NCBI RefSeq assembly: GCF_036588685.1
Contig: NC_086376.1
Span: 11,299,911-11,363,910, forward strand
Source: Mytilus trossulus
Lineage: Eukaryota > Mollusca > Bivalvia > Mytilida > Mytilidae
DNA length: 64,000 bases
Direction of reading: 5' to 3'
Each line of letters begins with the position of its first letter. The first letter of the stretch is position 1. The notes under the pieces were generated by a model. It did no database searches and had not been told where the DNA came from. It saw only the letters and a program-made list of their open reading frames with translations. A program made the translations under genes and the position numbers. This document shows, piece after piece, positions 31,446-43,914 of this stretch.

Positions 31446-32085
31446 TAAGGAAGGCGTTAAATTAAAATGTTAAAATTTTTGGAAATCATTTGAAATTAAA
31501 GAATAAATTTTCCTAACAGTAAAGCTATGATTTCGTGTACGGAGTTTGCTACATTTCTTGTGTGTTTTTTTTTTTTGTTCTATTAGCTGTTGAATATTTG
31601 TGTCTTTTTTCTTTTTTCTTTTTTTAATCTCGATCATCATTGGAGAGATATCAATTGTCGAAAAGCGCATATTGTGCAGTACGTTTACTGAACATGTACG
31701 TTTCAATGGCTAGATCATATTCCCATACACTAAGGAGAAAGTTGCTAATGAGACAATCTATCCATGAGATACTGGAAAAACTAGGACTAAAACAACTATA
31801 TGAGGCATGGTGTTAAGTCTTAAGTGCAGTTTTTGGCTATAAAAAGCTCCAGCATGAAAAAATGTAGGGAAAAAAGAAAATACACGACCTCATTTTTTTT
31901 GCCATGTTATCATACATGTCGGTATTTAACTCCGTGAAGAGATCTTAAACGGATTTTGTTGAGTTCCCAACATCAGATAACAGATATTGTGTTGTGTATT
32001 TTGTTGTATCTTTATCGATATTTATTAAAAGTTAAAAGAATTAACCTTTCAGACAGGTTTGCTAAAAATATATAAATTTTTCAAT
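31446..32085. other. Intergenic DNA, nothing recognised
   Basis: A T-rich tract at 31565-31625 and no identifiable gene or repeat. Confidence 0.4.
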
Positions 32086-32086
32086 A

Positions 32087-32298
32087 TACTGTGGATTCAT
32101 TAATTTTCGTGGGTATCAATTTTCGTGGATTGCTGAAAACTTGCATATTCGTGTATATTTGTTTTCGTGGTTTTGCCAATCTCTGTATATAAAACCTATT
32201 GAAAATATGATATTCGTTGGACATTTGAATTCGTGGTTGACCTGTAACTACGAAAACCACGAAAATTGGTATCCAACGAATATTAATGAATCCTACGT
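32087..32298. mobile_element. MITE-like element with about 40-bp terminal inverted repeats
   Basis: The left end reads gtggattcattaattttcgt then 'gggtatcaattttcgtgg'. The right end is its near-exact inverse (ccacgaaaattggtatccaa then 'cgaatattaatgaatcc'). TTTTCGTGG and ATTCGTGG motifs recur inside. At about 212 bp with no coding capacity, it is a typical non-autonomous DNA transposon. I recall the same end sequence from many invertebrate genomes. Confidence 0.85.
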
Positions 32299-32299
32299 A

Positions 32300-33055
32300 C
32301 TAGTAATGCACATATTAAGTTTTGAAGATGCTATCTGTTTGATTGTATCTGCGGGTTTTTATTTCTGTGGATAACTATATTTATTCCTTCGATCACATAA
32401 CATTATAAAAAGATAAAAGAAAGTCTAGTTTATTTGGTTGTCATGATATGTCATACTATTGAGACTGTTGAAAAAACGTTATCAAATATATCATTATAGA
32501 CAGGCAGTAGCTTAAAAACATGATCGATTTAAAGTTTATGGAAATATCTAACCCTTTTATACTGACAATTAACCTTGAAAAGTAGTAAACGTTTGCTAGT
32601 ACAAAACTTGTCTCTTTTCTGAATTAAAAATAATTGGAGTGCATCTAAGACATTACCTTCTTGTCAAACTGTTGATTAATTTACATGATAATGCAATTAC
32701 AATTATATATCCTTATTATTTGATTATCATTACTGACACGAATATGACAAGCTTTAATGCTTCCCTTTCTAAAAACCAATCAAAGATATCATGATTATGC
32801 AGTAGTACAGGTTACATAAGGCGCATAAGTGGTTGAGAAACGAAGTTTAAGAGCATTGAGCAGCAAAAATAAAAGAAATATCAAATATGTGGTAATCATT
32901 GACTGGGAGTAAGAAGTATTGCAAATACTTTTAAAGTTTATGAACAGAAAAATAGAGAAAAGACCGTATCAATGATACATCTAAAGATGTTGTTTTTGTA
33001 TTATTACAACTGACATGAAAGTTACTACCTTTAACTTTGTCCTTTGTTAAAACTC
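32300..33055. other. AT-rich intergenic DNA, nothing recognised
   Basis: No gene or repeat signal identified. Confidence 0.4.
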
Positions 33056-33057
33056 GT

Positions 33058-33112
33058 AAAAATGCCAGGTACATAATATAGTACGCCGACGCGTGTTTCA
33101 TTGTATAAACTA
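33058..33112 (-). repeat. R1 dispersed repeat, core fragment
   Basis: 'gccaggtacataatatagta' followed by 'cgccgacgcgtgtttcattg' is a diverged fragment of the R1 end and core. Confidence 0.55.
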
Positions 33113-33394
33113 GGATGATACATATTTCGATCGTACTAAAATATTTCTACAAGTACAAGTTTTTTTCTAAATTTCCAAGTCAAATCCTTATATTTGTGTA
33201 AGTTCCTCTCTTCTTATCTATCATGTCTTAAATAAACATCATGCTATAGATAGATAGCAACTTGATAAGGTTATTTTTCTAACAGGGTCTGTATTGCGTT
33301 CAGAATATGCTTTTTGCCAGTAAGTCAAACCAATAATGTCATCCGACAGGAATACATTGATCCTTTTATTTTTAGGATTTTAATGAATGCCTAT

Positions 33395-33645
33395 CGATAA
33401 AGGCAACAGAAGTATACCACTGTTCAATAGTCATAAATGGATAATACAAACACAAATCCGAGTTACCACTGAGGGAATTACAACACTACATTAAAAACAA
33501 ACGTCAACATACATAAACACGAAATTTTTTATTTAAAAAAAAAAAAAAAACCCTGCCATATTCCTTAATTGTTTCAGGACATTTCAAGTAAACATGGTAG
33601 GAGGAGAGGGTGTTAAACCTGGTTAAAAAACTGAGCATTGTATCA
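33395..33645 (-). repeat. R2 dispersed repeat, degenerate, with A-tract
   Basis: 'aggcaacagaagtataccac', 'cgagttaccactgaggga', and 'ccttaattgtttcaggacat' follow R2 order. A run of 17 A (33536-33552) interrupts the copy. Confidence 0.6.
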
Positions 33646-33649
33646 TAAA

Positions 33650-34930
33650 CCTAACCCTGGAATTCAATCAAACCGATATGATTACCAGCTATGTATATCA
33701 AATTTAGTTTGAGGAGCCACACATCGCAACATAATTGTGATCTGACCACTTAATTTCTTAAGCTAAAATACCACTTCTCTGTTTAGCATATATTAACGCC
33801 TAAACTCTCATAACATGGATTAACAGATCCCCGTGGACTATCTAGTTTAAAAAAAAAAATGTTTACTAGCGAAACCAATAACAAGGAAGCCAGTTACATT
33901 CATCTATAAAGGACTTCGATATGGAAACTGAATTATCAGCAGATTTTTCATAAGATTCGTGACACAATCGATGCATCCAACAACTTTGTCTCGAAGCTCG
34001 AAGTAACTATTTGAAGCCATAAAGATATGTATGTTAATTAACAACGGCTACGCGATTTGTAACCTTACATTCCTTCTATGCAGCACGAAAACGCTTGTCT
34101 TTTTTTAGCAGTTTTTTAAAGTGGTATGGAAATTTTTTTTCAAATTAATTACTTAATTGGAGGAACTCAATTATGGTATATAGATCTTTATTATCTCAAT
34201 TCTGGTATATAGGTCTTTATTATCGAGTGAAACACGTCAAATTTTGACAGTTTTACAGTTTAACATTTATACAACAAATTTTACAGACGTCAGGCATTGC
34301 GGTGCAAAAAATAATTAAATATTCGAATCTGTAGTTATAAATAAGCAGTATATTTTGGACTATCAATTTGTATCTCAAGAACACCAAATGTCATACATTC
34401 AAGTTGTACTAGCTGTATAACCTGGTATACTTTGATTTTCTTTTGTTGGTTATTCCTGCCAATGCAATTATAACTTATAACATATCATTTTCATCAAGAC
34501 AGACCCCAAATGTACAACGTCACTATAATCAATTCTTAAATGATCAAATTCCTTCAATGAATTGAAGCATTTATATTTGGTTCTTTCATGCAAATTTGGC
34601 TCCACTACTTAAACTAGGATTTTAGTCCAAATCTTTGTACAGTTCTTTATGTTTAATTTGAAAGCTTGCAATTATCAGGTAGGTCAGTAGATCCATTGAT
34701 ATTCTCTAGTCTTAACGACGTTTTGTCTATCCTAACAAAATAATATTGTGACATTTAGTGCACAAAAAATCATCAAAGTTACCACGTTATAATTGGTACA
34801 ACAGGCACGCGTTTTATCTAGAAAACGCTCTTTAATGACTTGTGGTTTTTTTTTAATGAATGTACTAGTAAATGCTATTAAGTACATGTATAAAATTAAA
34901 GAGGCATTTTCACCTACTTGTAATTGCCTT
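33650..34930. other. Intergenic DNA, nothing recognised
   Basis: It includes a short direct repeat ('ctggtatataggtctttatt' type, 34172-34222). No gene identified. Confidence 0.4.
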
Positions 34931-34934
34931 GTTA

Positions 34935-35003
34935 TAAGGTCTGGATTAGTCTTATGTAGACGTAACGCGCGTCTGGCGTATAAAATTATAATCCTGGTAC
35001 TTT
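34935..35003 (+). repeat. R1 dispersed repeat, terminal part
   Basis: 'gtcttatgtagacgtaacgc' runs into 'gcgtctggcgtataaaatta' and 'taatcctggtactttt'. Confidence 0.8.
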
Positions 35004-35392
35004 TTTACGGGTCCTCGAGGTCGAGATCAAAAATGTTAAACTCGTGATTTTTATCAGAATGTGTATTGTTTTGCCAATTAAAATCATAGCAGCTTACCGA
35101 CATTCTAGTTTCATAAAATAAGCAAGAAGCTAAAGTTCTAATTCCCTCAGTCAAAGTAGACGGATTTAGATATCATTTGTGGGTCCCGTTGGTAATACAG
35201 CATTCATGTGTTTCGTTAGTTATGCATTTGTGGCTATTGAAGTTTTTTCGTATACGTTCCTGATGAAGAAAAGCGCTTTGGAAACATACAATTGAAAAGT
35301 GTCTTTCTTTATTTACTTTTAGTCTTTTTTTTGGTCATCTGACACAAAAGCACTATTAGTAATAATATAAAGGTTACTCGTATATCCCAAGT

Positions 35393-35560
35393 AAAGAATA
35401 TGACAATTGTTTTCCATTCGTTTGATGTATTTGAGCTTTTGATTTATCAATTTGTAAATGGACTTTCCGTTTTGAATTGTCCTTTGAGTTTGGTATTTTT
35501 CGGTTGTTTTACTTTGTACTCTTACTTGACCAAGTACCAGAATGCCTTACCATAGAGTAG
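35393..35560 (+). repeat. R4 dispersed repeat copy
   Basis: 'ttttccattcgtttgatgta', 'tttgagcttttgatttatca' and 'gactttccgttttgaattgt' appear in order; a good reference copy for R4. Confidence 0.75.
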
Positions 35561-35569
35561 GTAACCTGC

Positions 35570-36590
35570 CGTCAAATACTATCATGCAAAAAGACGGTAA
35601 TATGAAGAAAAAAAATAATACTGCTATATTAATATCTTTAATTTAGTTTATTTATTGTTTATTACTTCACACAGCTGACATGTTTAGCAATTAATTTACT
35701 ACTCAGGATCAATCACTCACACACTTTTTATATAAAACCAATTCATTTATTTTATCAATTTGTAAATATTCCACACTATATTCATGTTTTTTTCTAAACT
35801 TTAATGTGATTTTAACTTTTGATGACTACATATTTGGTAACCGAAACACGGAATATAGACATGTATGTATCTAAAGTTTATTATATAATTTCATATGTTA
35901 ACAATTTAGTGATTTTAATTTTGATCATTAATTTTGCTAATCAGTTATTGTCAGAACTTAATTAAAAATATAAAGAATGAGGTGAAAGTTTTTAATTTTC
36001 AGATGTCTAGAGCTCGTTCAATGACCAATTTCAACTAATAATATATAAAGTTTTCAATACATCATTTACCTCACTTCAAAACGGATTTATTGTTAAGGCT
36101 TACTCAGTTAGGAATAACATGCGTCCGTGCATTTCCGAAATATATGTATTGACAGGCTGAAGGATTACCAGAATTGATATCTGGAATGCAATCTATATTT
36201 AGTTATGAAAACAAAATATGAATACAATTTATATTAGTGCCGATTGAAAATATACATTATATGGTCCTACTAAAAAAATGATAAACTTGATTATTTATTT
36301 TTCTGACCAATAGTATCAGCCCTATAACAACACGGTACATATAACAATTTATTTTCGCGATTGTAATATTTTTCTTATGGTACAAGTAAAGTTTCAAACC
36401 TATGAAATAATATTATAGGTTTGAAGTCTTTTATTTTTCTTTATGTTTGTTGGTTTGTGTAAAGGATGACATGTTATTCTACATCAATCACTAACAAGAT
36501 ATTTATTTTATTAATTAGTAAATATGACACACTTTGTTTATTTGTAGTTTTACTCAAATGACTGCAGTTTTTGACAACCAAAAAACTTCT
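35570..36590. other. AT-rich intergenic DNA, nothing recognised
   Basis: No gene, RNA or repeat signal identified. Confidence 0.4.
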
Positions 36591-36594
36591 TTTG

Positions 36595-36797
36595 TTTTGT
36601 AAGGATTTTCTTACCCCAGGAGTAGATTACCTTAACCGTATTTGGCACAACGTTTCGGAATTTTGGGTCCTCAATGCTCTTCAATTTTGTATTTATTTGG
36701 CTTTTTAACTATTTAGAACTGAGCGTCACTGATGAGTCTTATGTAGACGAAACGCGCGTCTGACGTATAAAATTATAATCCTGGTACTTTTGTAAGA
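36595..36797 (+). repeat. R1 dispersed repeat, near full length
   Basis: 'gattttcttaccccaggagt', 'ccttaaccgtatttggcaca', 'tcaatgctcttcaattttgt', 'gagcgtcactgatgagtctt', gtagacgaaacgcgcgtctg and 'attataatcctggtactttt' are all present. This is the cleanest plus-oriented copy. Confidence 0.92.
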
Positions 36798-36799
36798 TA

Positions 36800-37240
36800 T
36801 ATAAATTCACATTCCCCGCCATAAAATTTTGATAATCATATCTGTTAAACAATCTTCGAAATTGTTTAGAAATAGGCAAAATAACATTTATCCTGAACTG
36901 GTGATCGCCAAAATCTATTTTGTGCTGATGCAGGACCAGATGGTTGCTTTTGTCATACCTGCTTCTTTCATATTACTCTGTTCTGAGAGAATGCGCGAGT
37001 AAATGCCTACAAACAATCGCTTTAAAATGTGGAACCAATGCAAATATTTGATAATGATTCAACCGAAGTTTATATCTGCATCGTGTAACTTATCATGATC
37101 TGTCATGAATTCCCCAAAAAATGTTCAAAAACTTCAAAAACTTCAAAATTATATCAATTATGTTTGTTACGTGACAACACTTTTGTGAGAAGTTAAAATT
37201 AAACCAACGTATTCGGGTAATGCATCAATTGATTTAAAAT
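36800..37240. other. Intergenic DNA, nothing recognised
   Basis: No gene, RNA or repeat signal identified. Confidence 0.35.
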
Positions 37241-37244
37241 TATA

Positions 37245-37405
37245 TTAACCTTTTTTATGGAGTTCGTGTTGCTTATTCTTTAGTTTTCTATGTTGTGCCA
37301 TGTGTTGTATTGTTTGTTTTCTTTTATTTTTAGTTAGGCGTTGTTAGTTTATTTTTGATTTATGAGTTTGACTTCCCTTCTGGTATCTTTCGGGTTTTTT
37401 TAAAC
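37245..37405 (+). repeat. R5 dispersed repeat, partial
   Basis: 'gttcgtgttgcttattcttt', 'agttttctatgttgtgccat', 'aggcgttgttagtttatttt', 'ttctggtatctttcgggt' match R5. Confidence 0.75.
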
Positions 37406-37704
37406 TAAAGTTCCAATTCCTTTAGGCACCTAAACTAGTTTGGGCTTTTTTTTTGGTGGGATATCTTGTCAAGTATTTATATATCCTTAACCTTCAATTT
37501 GTTTAGCATTCCTGAAGGAACATTCAATATAGAGCTTTCGCTACCACAAAATTTAAAAAAAAAAGAGTTCTTTTCATTTTCGTTAGACAACAACTCAATG
37601 ACATATAAATGCCAAGATTGTTTCCATAAATGAATTTATAGGTTCTAAAAAAACACAAGAATTCGATGCTTTTCAACATAAAGCAATTCCTGTACCAAGG
37701 CAAT

Positions 37705-37815
37705 AAAATGACAGTTGTTTTCCATTCGGTTCATCTGTTTGAGATTTTGATTATGCCATTTTACTTTTCTTTTTAAATTTTCCTTGAAGTTTGGCATTAT
37801 TGCTTTTTTACTATT
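37705..37815 (+). repeat. R4 dispersed repeat, partial
   Basis: 'aatgacagttgttttccatt' and 'cggttcatctgtttgagatt' followed by 'ccttgaagtttggcattatt' match R4 at moderate divergence. Confidence 0.6.
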
Positions 37816-38037
37816 TACAAAAAGTACATTTATGTATTGGAATTTATTCATGAACACAAGTCAGTAAAATAAGTCGTTTCAAATTGTATTTGTTTTTTTA
37901 CATGTAGCTTCGAATTCTGTATTATACGTAACAACAATCTAATAGTTATTATTGTAGCAATCAACACAAGGTATTAAAGTAAAAACAGTCGTATGGCTGT
38001 CACATTCTCACAACAAATGTTCTTTTTTTTACAAATG

Positions 38038-41000
38038 TTACCGAAGTACTGGCTACTGGGCTGGTGATACCCTCGGGGACTAATAGTCCACCAGCAGAGG
38101 CATCGACCCAGTGGTAGTAATAAAATTAACGAAACCAATTTTCTTGCACCAGATGCGCATTTCGACAATACATGTCTCTTCAGTGATGCTCGTGGCCAAA
38201 ATATTTGAAATCCAAAGCTTATATAAAAGATGAAGAGCTATAATCCAAAAGGTCCAAAAAGTATAGCCAAATCCGTGAAAGGAATCAGAGCTTTGCACGA
38301 GGGAGATACATTCCTTAATTTATAATAATTTCTAATATTTTGTAACAGCAAATTTTATTAACACTCAAAAATCCGTATTTTCATGCCAGTACCGAAGTAC
38401 TGGCTACTGGGCTGGTGATACCCTCGGGGACTAATAGTCCACCAGCAGAGGCATCGACCCAGTGGTAGTAATAAAATTAACGGAACCGATTTTCTTGCAC
38501 CAGATGCGCATTTCGACAATACATGTCTCTTCAGTGATGCTCGTGGCCAAAATATTTGAAATCCAAAGCTAATATAAAAGATGAAGAGCTATAATTCAAA
38601 AGGTCCAAAAAGTATAGCCAAATCCGTGAAAGGAATCAGAGCTTTGCACGAGGGAGATACATTCCTTAATTTATAATAATTTCTAATATTTTGTAACAGC
38701 AAATTTTATTAACACTAAAAAATCAGTATTTTCATGCCAGTACCGAAGTACTGGCTACTGGGCTGGTGATACCCTCGGGGATTAATAGTCCACCAGCAGA
38801 GGCATCGACCCAGTGGTAGTAATAAAATTAACGGAACCAATTTGCTTGCACCAGATGCGCATTTCGACAAAACTTGTCTCTTCAGTGATGCTCGTGGCCA
38901 AAATATTTGAAATCCAAAGCTTATATAAAAGATGAAGAGCTATAATCCAAAAGGTCCAAAAAGTATAGCCAAATCCGTGAAAGGAATCAGAGCTTTGCAC
39001 GAGGGAGATACATTCCTTAATTTATAATAATTTCTAATATTTTGTAACAGCAAATTTTATTAACACTCAAAAATCCGTATTTTCATGCCAGTACCGAAGT
39101 ACTGGCTACTGGGCTGGTGATACCCTCGGGGACTAATAGTCCACCAGCAGAGGCATCGACCCAGTGGTAGTAATAAAATTAACGGAACCGATTTTCTTGC
39201 ACCAGATGCGCATTTCGACAATACATGTCTCTTCAGTGCTGCTCGTGGCCAAAATATTTGAAATCCAAAGCTAATATAAAAGATGAAGAGCTATAATTCA
39301 AAAGGTCCAAAAAGTATAGCCAAATCCGTGAAAGGAATCAGAGCTTTGCACGAGGGAGATACATTCCTTAATTTATAATAATTTCTAATATTTTGTAACA
39401 GCAAATTTTATTAACACTAAAAAATCAGTATTTTCATGCCAGTACCGAAGTACTGGCTACTGGGCTGGTGATACCCTCGGGGATTAATAGTCCACCAGCA
39501 GAGGCATCGACCCAGTGGTAGTAATAAAATTAACGGAACCAATTTGCTTGCACCAGATGCGCATTTCGACAAAACTTGTCTCTTCAGTGATGCTCGTGGC
39601 CAAAATATTTGAAATCCAAAGCTTATATAAAAGATGAAGAGCTATAATCCAAAAGGTCCAAAAAGTATAGCCAAATCCGTGAAAGGAATCAGAGCTTTGC
39701 ACGAGGGAGATACATTCCTTAATTTATAATAATTTCTAATATTTTGTAACAGCAAATTTTATTAACACTCAAAAATCCGTATTTTCATGCCAGTACCGAA
39801 GTACTGGCTACTGGGCTGGTGATACCCTCGGGGACTAATAGTCCACCAGCAGAGGCATCGACCCAGTGGTAGTAATAAAATTAACGGAACCGATTTTCTT
39901 GCACCAGATGCGCATTTCGACAATACATGTCTCTTCAGTGCTGCTCGTGGCCAAAATATTTGAAATCCAAAGCTAATATAAAAGATGAAGAGCTATAATT
40001 CAAAAGGTCCAAAAAGTATAGCCAAATCCGTGAAAGGAATCAGAGCTTTGCACGAGGGAGATACATTCCTTAATTTATAATAATTTCTAATATTTTGTAA
40101 CAGCAAATTTTATTAACACTAAAAAATCAGTATTTTCATGCCAGTACCGAAGTACTGGCTACTGGGCTGGTGATACCCTCGGGGATTAATAGTCCACCAG
40201 CAGAGGCATCGACCCAGTGGTAGTAATAAAATTAACGGAACCAATTTGCTTGCACCAGATGCGCATTTCGACAAAACTTGTCTCTTCAGTGATGCTCGTG
40301 GCCAAAATATTTGAAATCCAAAGCTTATATAAAAGATGAAGAGCTATAATCCAAAAGGTCCAAAAAGTATAGCCAAATCCGTGAAAGGAATCAGAGCTTT
40401 GCACGAGGGAGATACATTCCTTAATTTATAATAATTTCTAATATTTTGTAACAGCAAATTTTATTAACACTAAAAAATCCGTATTTTCATGCCAGTACCG
40501 AAGTACTGGCTACTGGGCTGGTGATACCCTCGGGGACTAATAGTCCACCAGCAGAGGCATCGACCCAGTGGTAGTAATAAAATTAACGGAACCAATTTTC
40601 TTGCACCAGATGCGCATTTCGACAATACCTGTCTCTTCAGTGATGCTCGTGGCCAAAATATTTGAAATCCAAAGCTTATATAAAAGATGAAGAGCTATAT
40701 TCCAAAAGGTCCAAAAAGTATAGCCAAATCCGTGAAAGGAATCAGAGCTTTGCACGAGGGAGATACATTCCTTAATTTATAATAATTTCTAATATTTTGT
40801 AACAGCAAATTTTATTAACACTAAACAATCCGTATTTTCATGCCAGTACCGAAGTACTGGCTACTGGGCTGGTGATACCCTCAGGGACTAATAGTCCTTC
40901 AGCAGAGGCATCGACCCAGTGGTAGTAATAAAATTAACGGAACCAATTTTCTTGCACCAGATGCGCATTTCGACATTACCTGTCTCTTCAGTGATGCTCG

Positions 41001-41399
41001 TGGCCAAAATATTTGAAATCCAAAGCTTATATAAAAGATGAAGAGCTATAATCCAAAAGGTCCAATAAGTATAGCCAAATCCGTGAAAGGAATCAGAGCT
41101 TTGCACGAGGGAGACACATTCCTTAATTTATAATAATTTATAATATTTTGTAACAGCAAATTTTATTAACACTAAAAAATCCGTATTTTCATGCCAGTAC
41201 CGAAGTACTGGCTACTGGGCTGGTGATACCCTCGGGGACTAATAGTCCACCAGCAGAGGCATCGACCCAGTGGTAGTAATAAAATTAACGGAACCAATTT
41301 TCTTGCACCAGATGCGCATTTCGACAATACATGTCTCTTCAGTGATGCTCGTGGCCAAAATATTTGAAATCCAAAGCTTATATAAAAGATGAAGAGCTA
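38038..41399 (-). repeat. 351-bp satellite array with 702-bp higher-order repeat
   Basis: Monomers start at the gtaccgaagtactggctact block: 38038, 38389, 38740, 39091, 39442, 39793, 40144, 40495, 40846 and 41197, spaced exactly 351 bp; the tenth stops after 203 bp. Monomers 3, 5 and 7 share one set of variants (ggggattaatag, acaaaacttgtctc). Monomers 2, 4 and 6 share another (ccgattttcttgc, gctaatataaaag, ataattcaaaagg), and 4 and 6 also share gtgctgctcgtgg. The inner array is thus a 702-bp dimer repeated three times, flanked by diverging monomers. Read in reverse, the monomer follows the R1 plan block for block (see findings). The 72-codon minus-strand frame is broken in monomers 2, 4 and 6, so it is not a gene. 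Confidence 0.95.
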
Positions 41400-43695
41400 A
41401 GATATAGATCTATATCCCTTATATCACACTAACTGCATTTTGCGATTTGCAGGTTTGTCTTATATTAAATTGATTTCAACATTATGTACCAATATGATCT
41501 TCATTTGTGATAACAGGGTATAAACGATCCGTTTCCCTGCCAAAGGCAACCAATCAAATTGCATGATTAGCCCAAATATTTCCCTCAGGTATAATATCTA
41601 CCTATGTTCATCGGTATGTTGGCAGAAAATTTGCATTTAAAACATGTGTCGATTGTGAAACCATCTTGAATGGAACATATACAGAAAAGTCGTTTACTCT
41701 TATCTAGTTCATGTATATATCATGTCCCCTATTGTTATATTCCAACTGAGTTTGAATTCGCCTTATGAATGGATCATGCGCCAACTACTTGTATATAGGC
41801 GCCACCGGTCTCACTCTGTTTTGAGTTCTTGAGATTTAATTTAAACTGTTTTAATCTAGGCTACGTATTTTCAAAATTGATTTACAAGTTTCGAACATTG
41901 GTTTGCGTTTTGTTTTCTTTCATTTACACATATTATATATATGTCTTGCTTCATATTACATCAACAGTAAATTAATTGTTTATCTAGCGCATCTCATTCC
42001 TATATAAAGTCCCACGATACTTCTTTAAAAAATAAGTTGAATAAGTTTTATACTTTAAAGGTTTCTATAAAAAAAAGTTCTATCAGAATTAAATCATTTA
42101 TCTAAAAAAGCTTCTCAAAGTCTATCATTTTAGTTACTCTCTCGTGTCCTTAACCATGTAAAATCCCGTGAGGGTTTAAACATGAAGAAAGAGAAAGACA
42201 AACACACGTGAAATGTAGATAGTGCCAATTCTACAGTGATTATGGAAGAAAACAAATTAAATATCGAAATATATGTTATGAAAACATTTAATTACCATAC
42301 ACATAGAAATGGATGGAGCAAATCATAAAAATGAACTCCAATCGTTCACCTTAATCATTTTGGATATTGTTGAATGTATACCTATGCTGCACATGATAAT
42401 GCAAAATGTATAACTCCGCCATCTGACGAACCGAGATTCCTAATGACCATAAAAAATGGCTTGATGATAAAAAAAAACCAACAATTACCCTGTTTTGATA
42501 TTAACTACTGAGAAGAGAAAAACGTAATAAAGAAGTACCAAGACGTTGTATTATCAAATCAATACGTTACAGAAAGCCACAATTTGATAAAAGATTAATG
42601 AATAATTAAATCTGATGACTATGGACGGTACATCACCTTCAAAATGTAAGGAAAACATGGTGTCAACTACTTGAATAATCGTGGTGACTTGTTGAAAGAG
42701 GGGATCTATATTATCTCTCTGTCTCCACTAACAATCTTATTACACACCCTTCGTCACGGTGGTTTCAATTGAAGAGTTAACCATTTTTAAATACTGTAAA
42801 ATTCTTCTGTCGTTTTGAATGTACACTTTTTCAATTGGCTGTTAAGTAAACAATCTAACAACAACCAATCAATAAATTCACCTTAAAATATAAGATGTTA
42901 ATTAGATTTACATCTTCCTTTTCACTTTATATATTATAGCTTTTCAAAATGTTTTATTATTTTTTCAATTCGTTGACACTAAATAGGATTTGTAGGAGTA
43001 GCTGGTAGCACATGGTTTGTGTGGTTAGTAAGAAAGAACAAAACCCTATTGTACATGGTTGTCACTGTGTCAGTAATTACACTAAATCTTTTTTTATGTT
43101 TTATTTATTTATTGAATTGCAATCCCAATGTTAGGTCAATTATAGTTGATAAAAAATTTCCATAATTAAATTTCAAAAAGAGTTTAAATGTTATCAATGA
43201 CATTAATAATACATCAGACATACTACAGCCTTGACTGACAGAGTAACTTACATAAATAAAACAAATTTGAAACGCCCTATATTAATGCATGTTGTATGGA
43301 TTCCTTTGTTACTTCTCTCTTCCTTTTTGTACAATTTATGATGAGTCTGTTATTTTAAATTGAAACTCTTTTGCATGTAAGAAAAGGTGGATATTCGACT
43401 TTATATTTTTAATGATATTATTAGTTATAAGTTGTCTATCACGTATACGTATAAATATATATATATATATATCCCCATTCAGGTTAATATATATATATAG
43501 ACATAGACCTTGGATTTTAATTACATCATTATCGTGTTCATCTGTGAAATTGTTTACATTATTTTTCTGTGCTGAATTAGGCTGTTTTACATTATGTTTC
43601 CGTTTTTATTCTGTAGTTTGGCACCTCTTCAGTTTTATCATGTATATCTATTGTACAGTCATTTTATAAAATTTACTGTTTGCAAAAGTATGAAT
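41400..43695. other. AT-rich DNA, no gene recognised
   Basis: It holds short (TA)n tracts at about 43452-43473 and 43486-43498. No coding frame with family resemblance and no copy of R1-R6 was seen. Confidence 0.4.
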
Positions 43696-43699
43696 TATT

Positions 43700-43912
43700 C
43701 TAAATAATAAGGATGTTCTTATCCCAGGCAGACAATCCTAGACGTATTAAGCACGGCATTTGGGACGTTTGGTCCTAAGTGCTCTTCAACTTTGTTCTTG
43801 TTTTATCTTTCGAACTTTTTTTCATCTGAGCGTCACTGATGAGTCTTATGTAAACGAAACGGGCGTCTGGCGTACTAATTTATAATCCTGGTACCTTTGA
43901 TAACAGTAATAT
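43700..43912 (+). repeat. R1 dispersed repeat, near full length
   Basis: 'ggatgttcttatcccaggca', 'aagtgctcttcaactttgtt', 'gagcgtcactgatgagtctt', 'aacgaaacgggcgtctggcg' and 'tataatcctggtacctttga' are present; one core CG is changed (gggcgtc). Confidence 0.9.
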
Positions 43913-43914
43913 AC

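Noticed and set aside
38080-41106. A 72-codon minus-strand frame repeated six times, as if a multigene cluster
   Set aside because: It is the satellite monomer read in one frame. Monomers 2, 4 and 6 have a stop in it (TGG to TGA), and the array repeats with a DNA period regardless of frame integrity.
38038-41399. CRISPR-like repeat/spacer array
   Set aside because: The 351-bp units are contiguous and homologous along their entire length, without short constant repeats and variable spacers, and the setting is eukaryotic.
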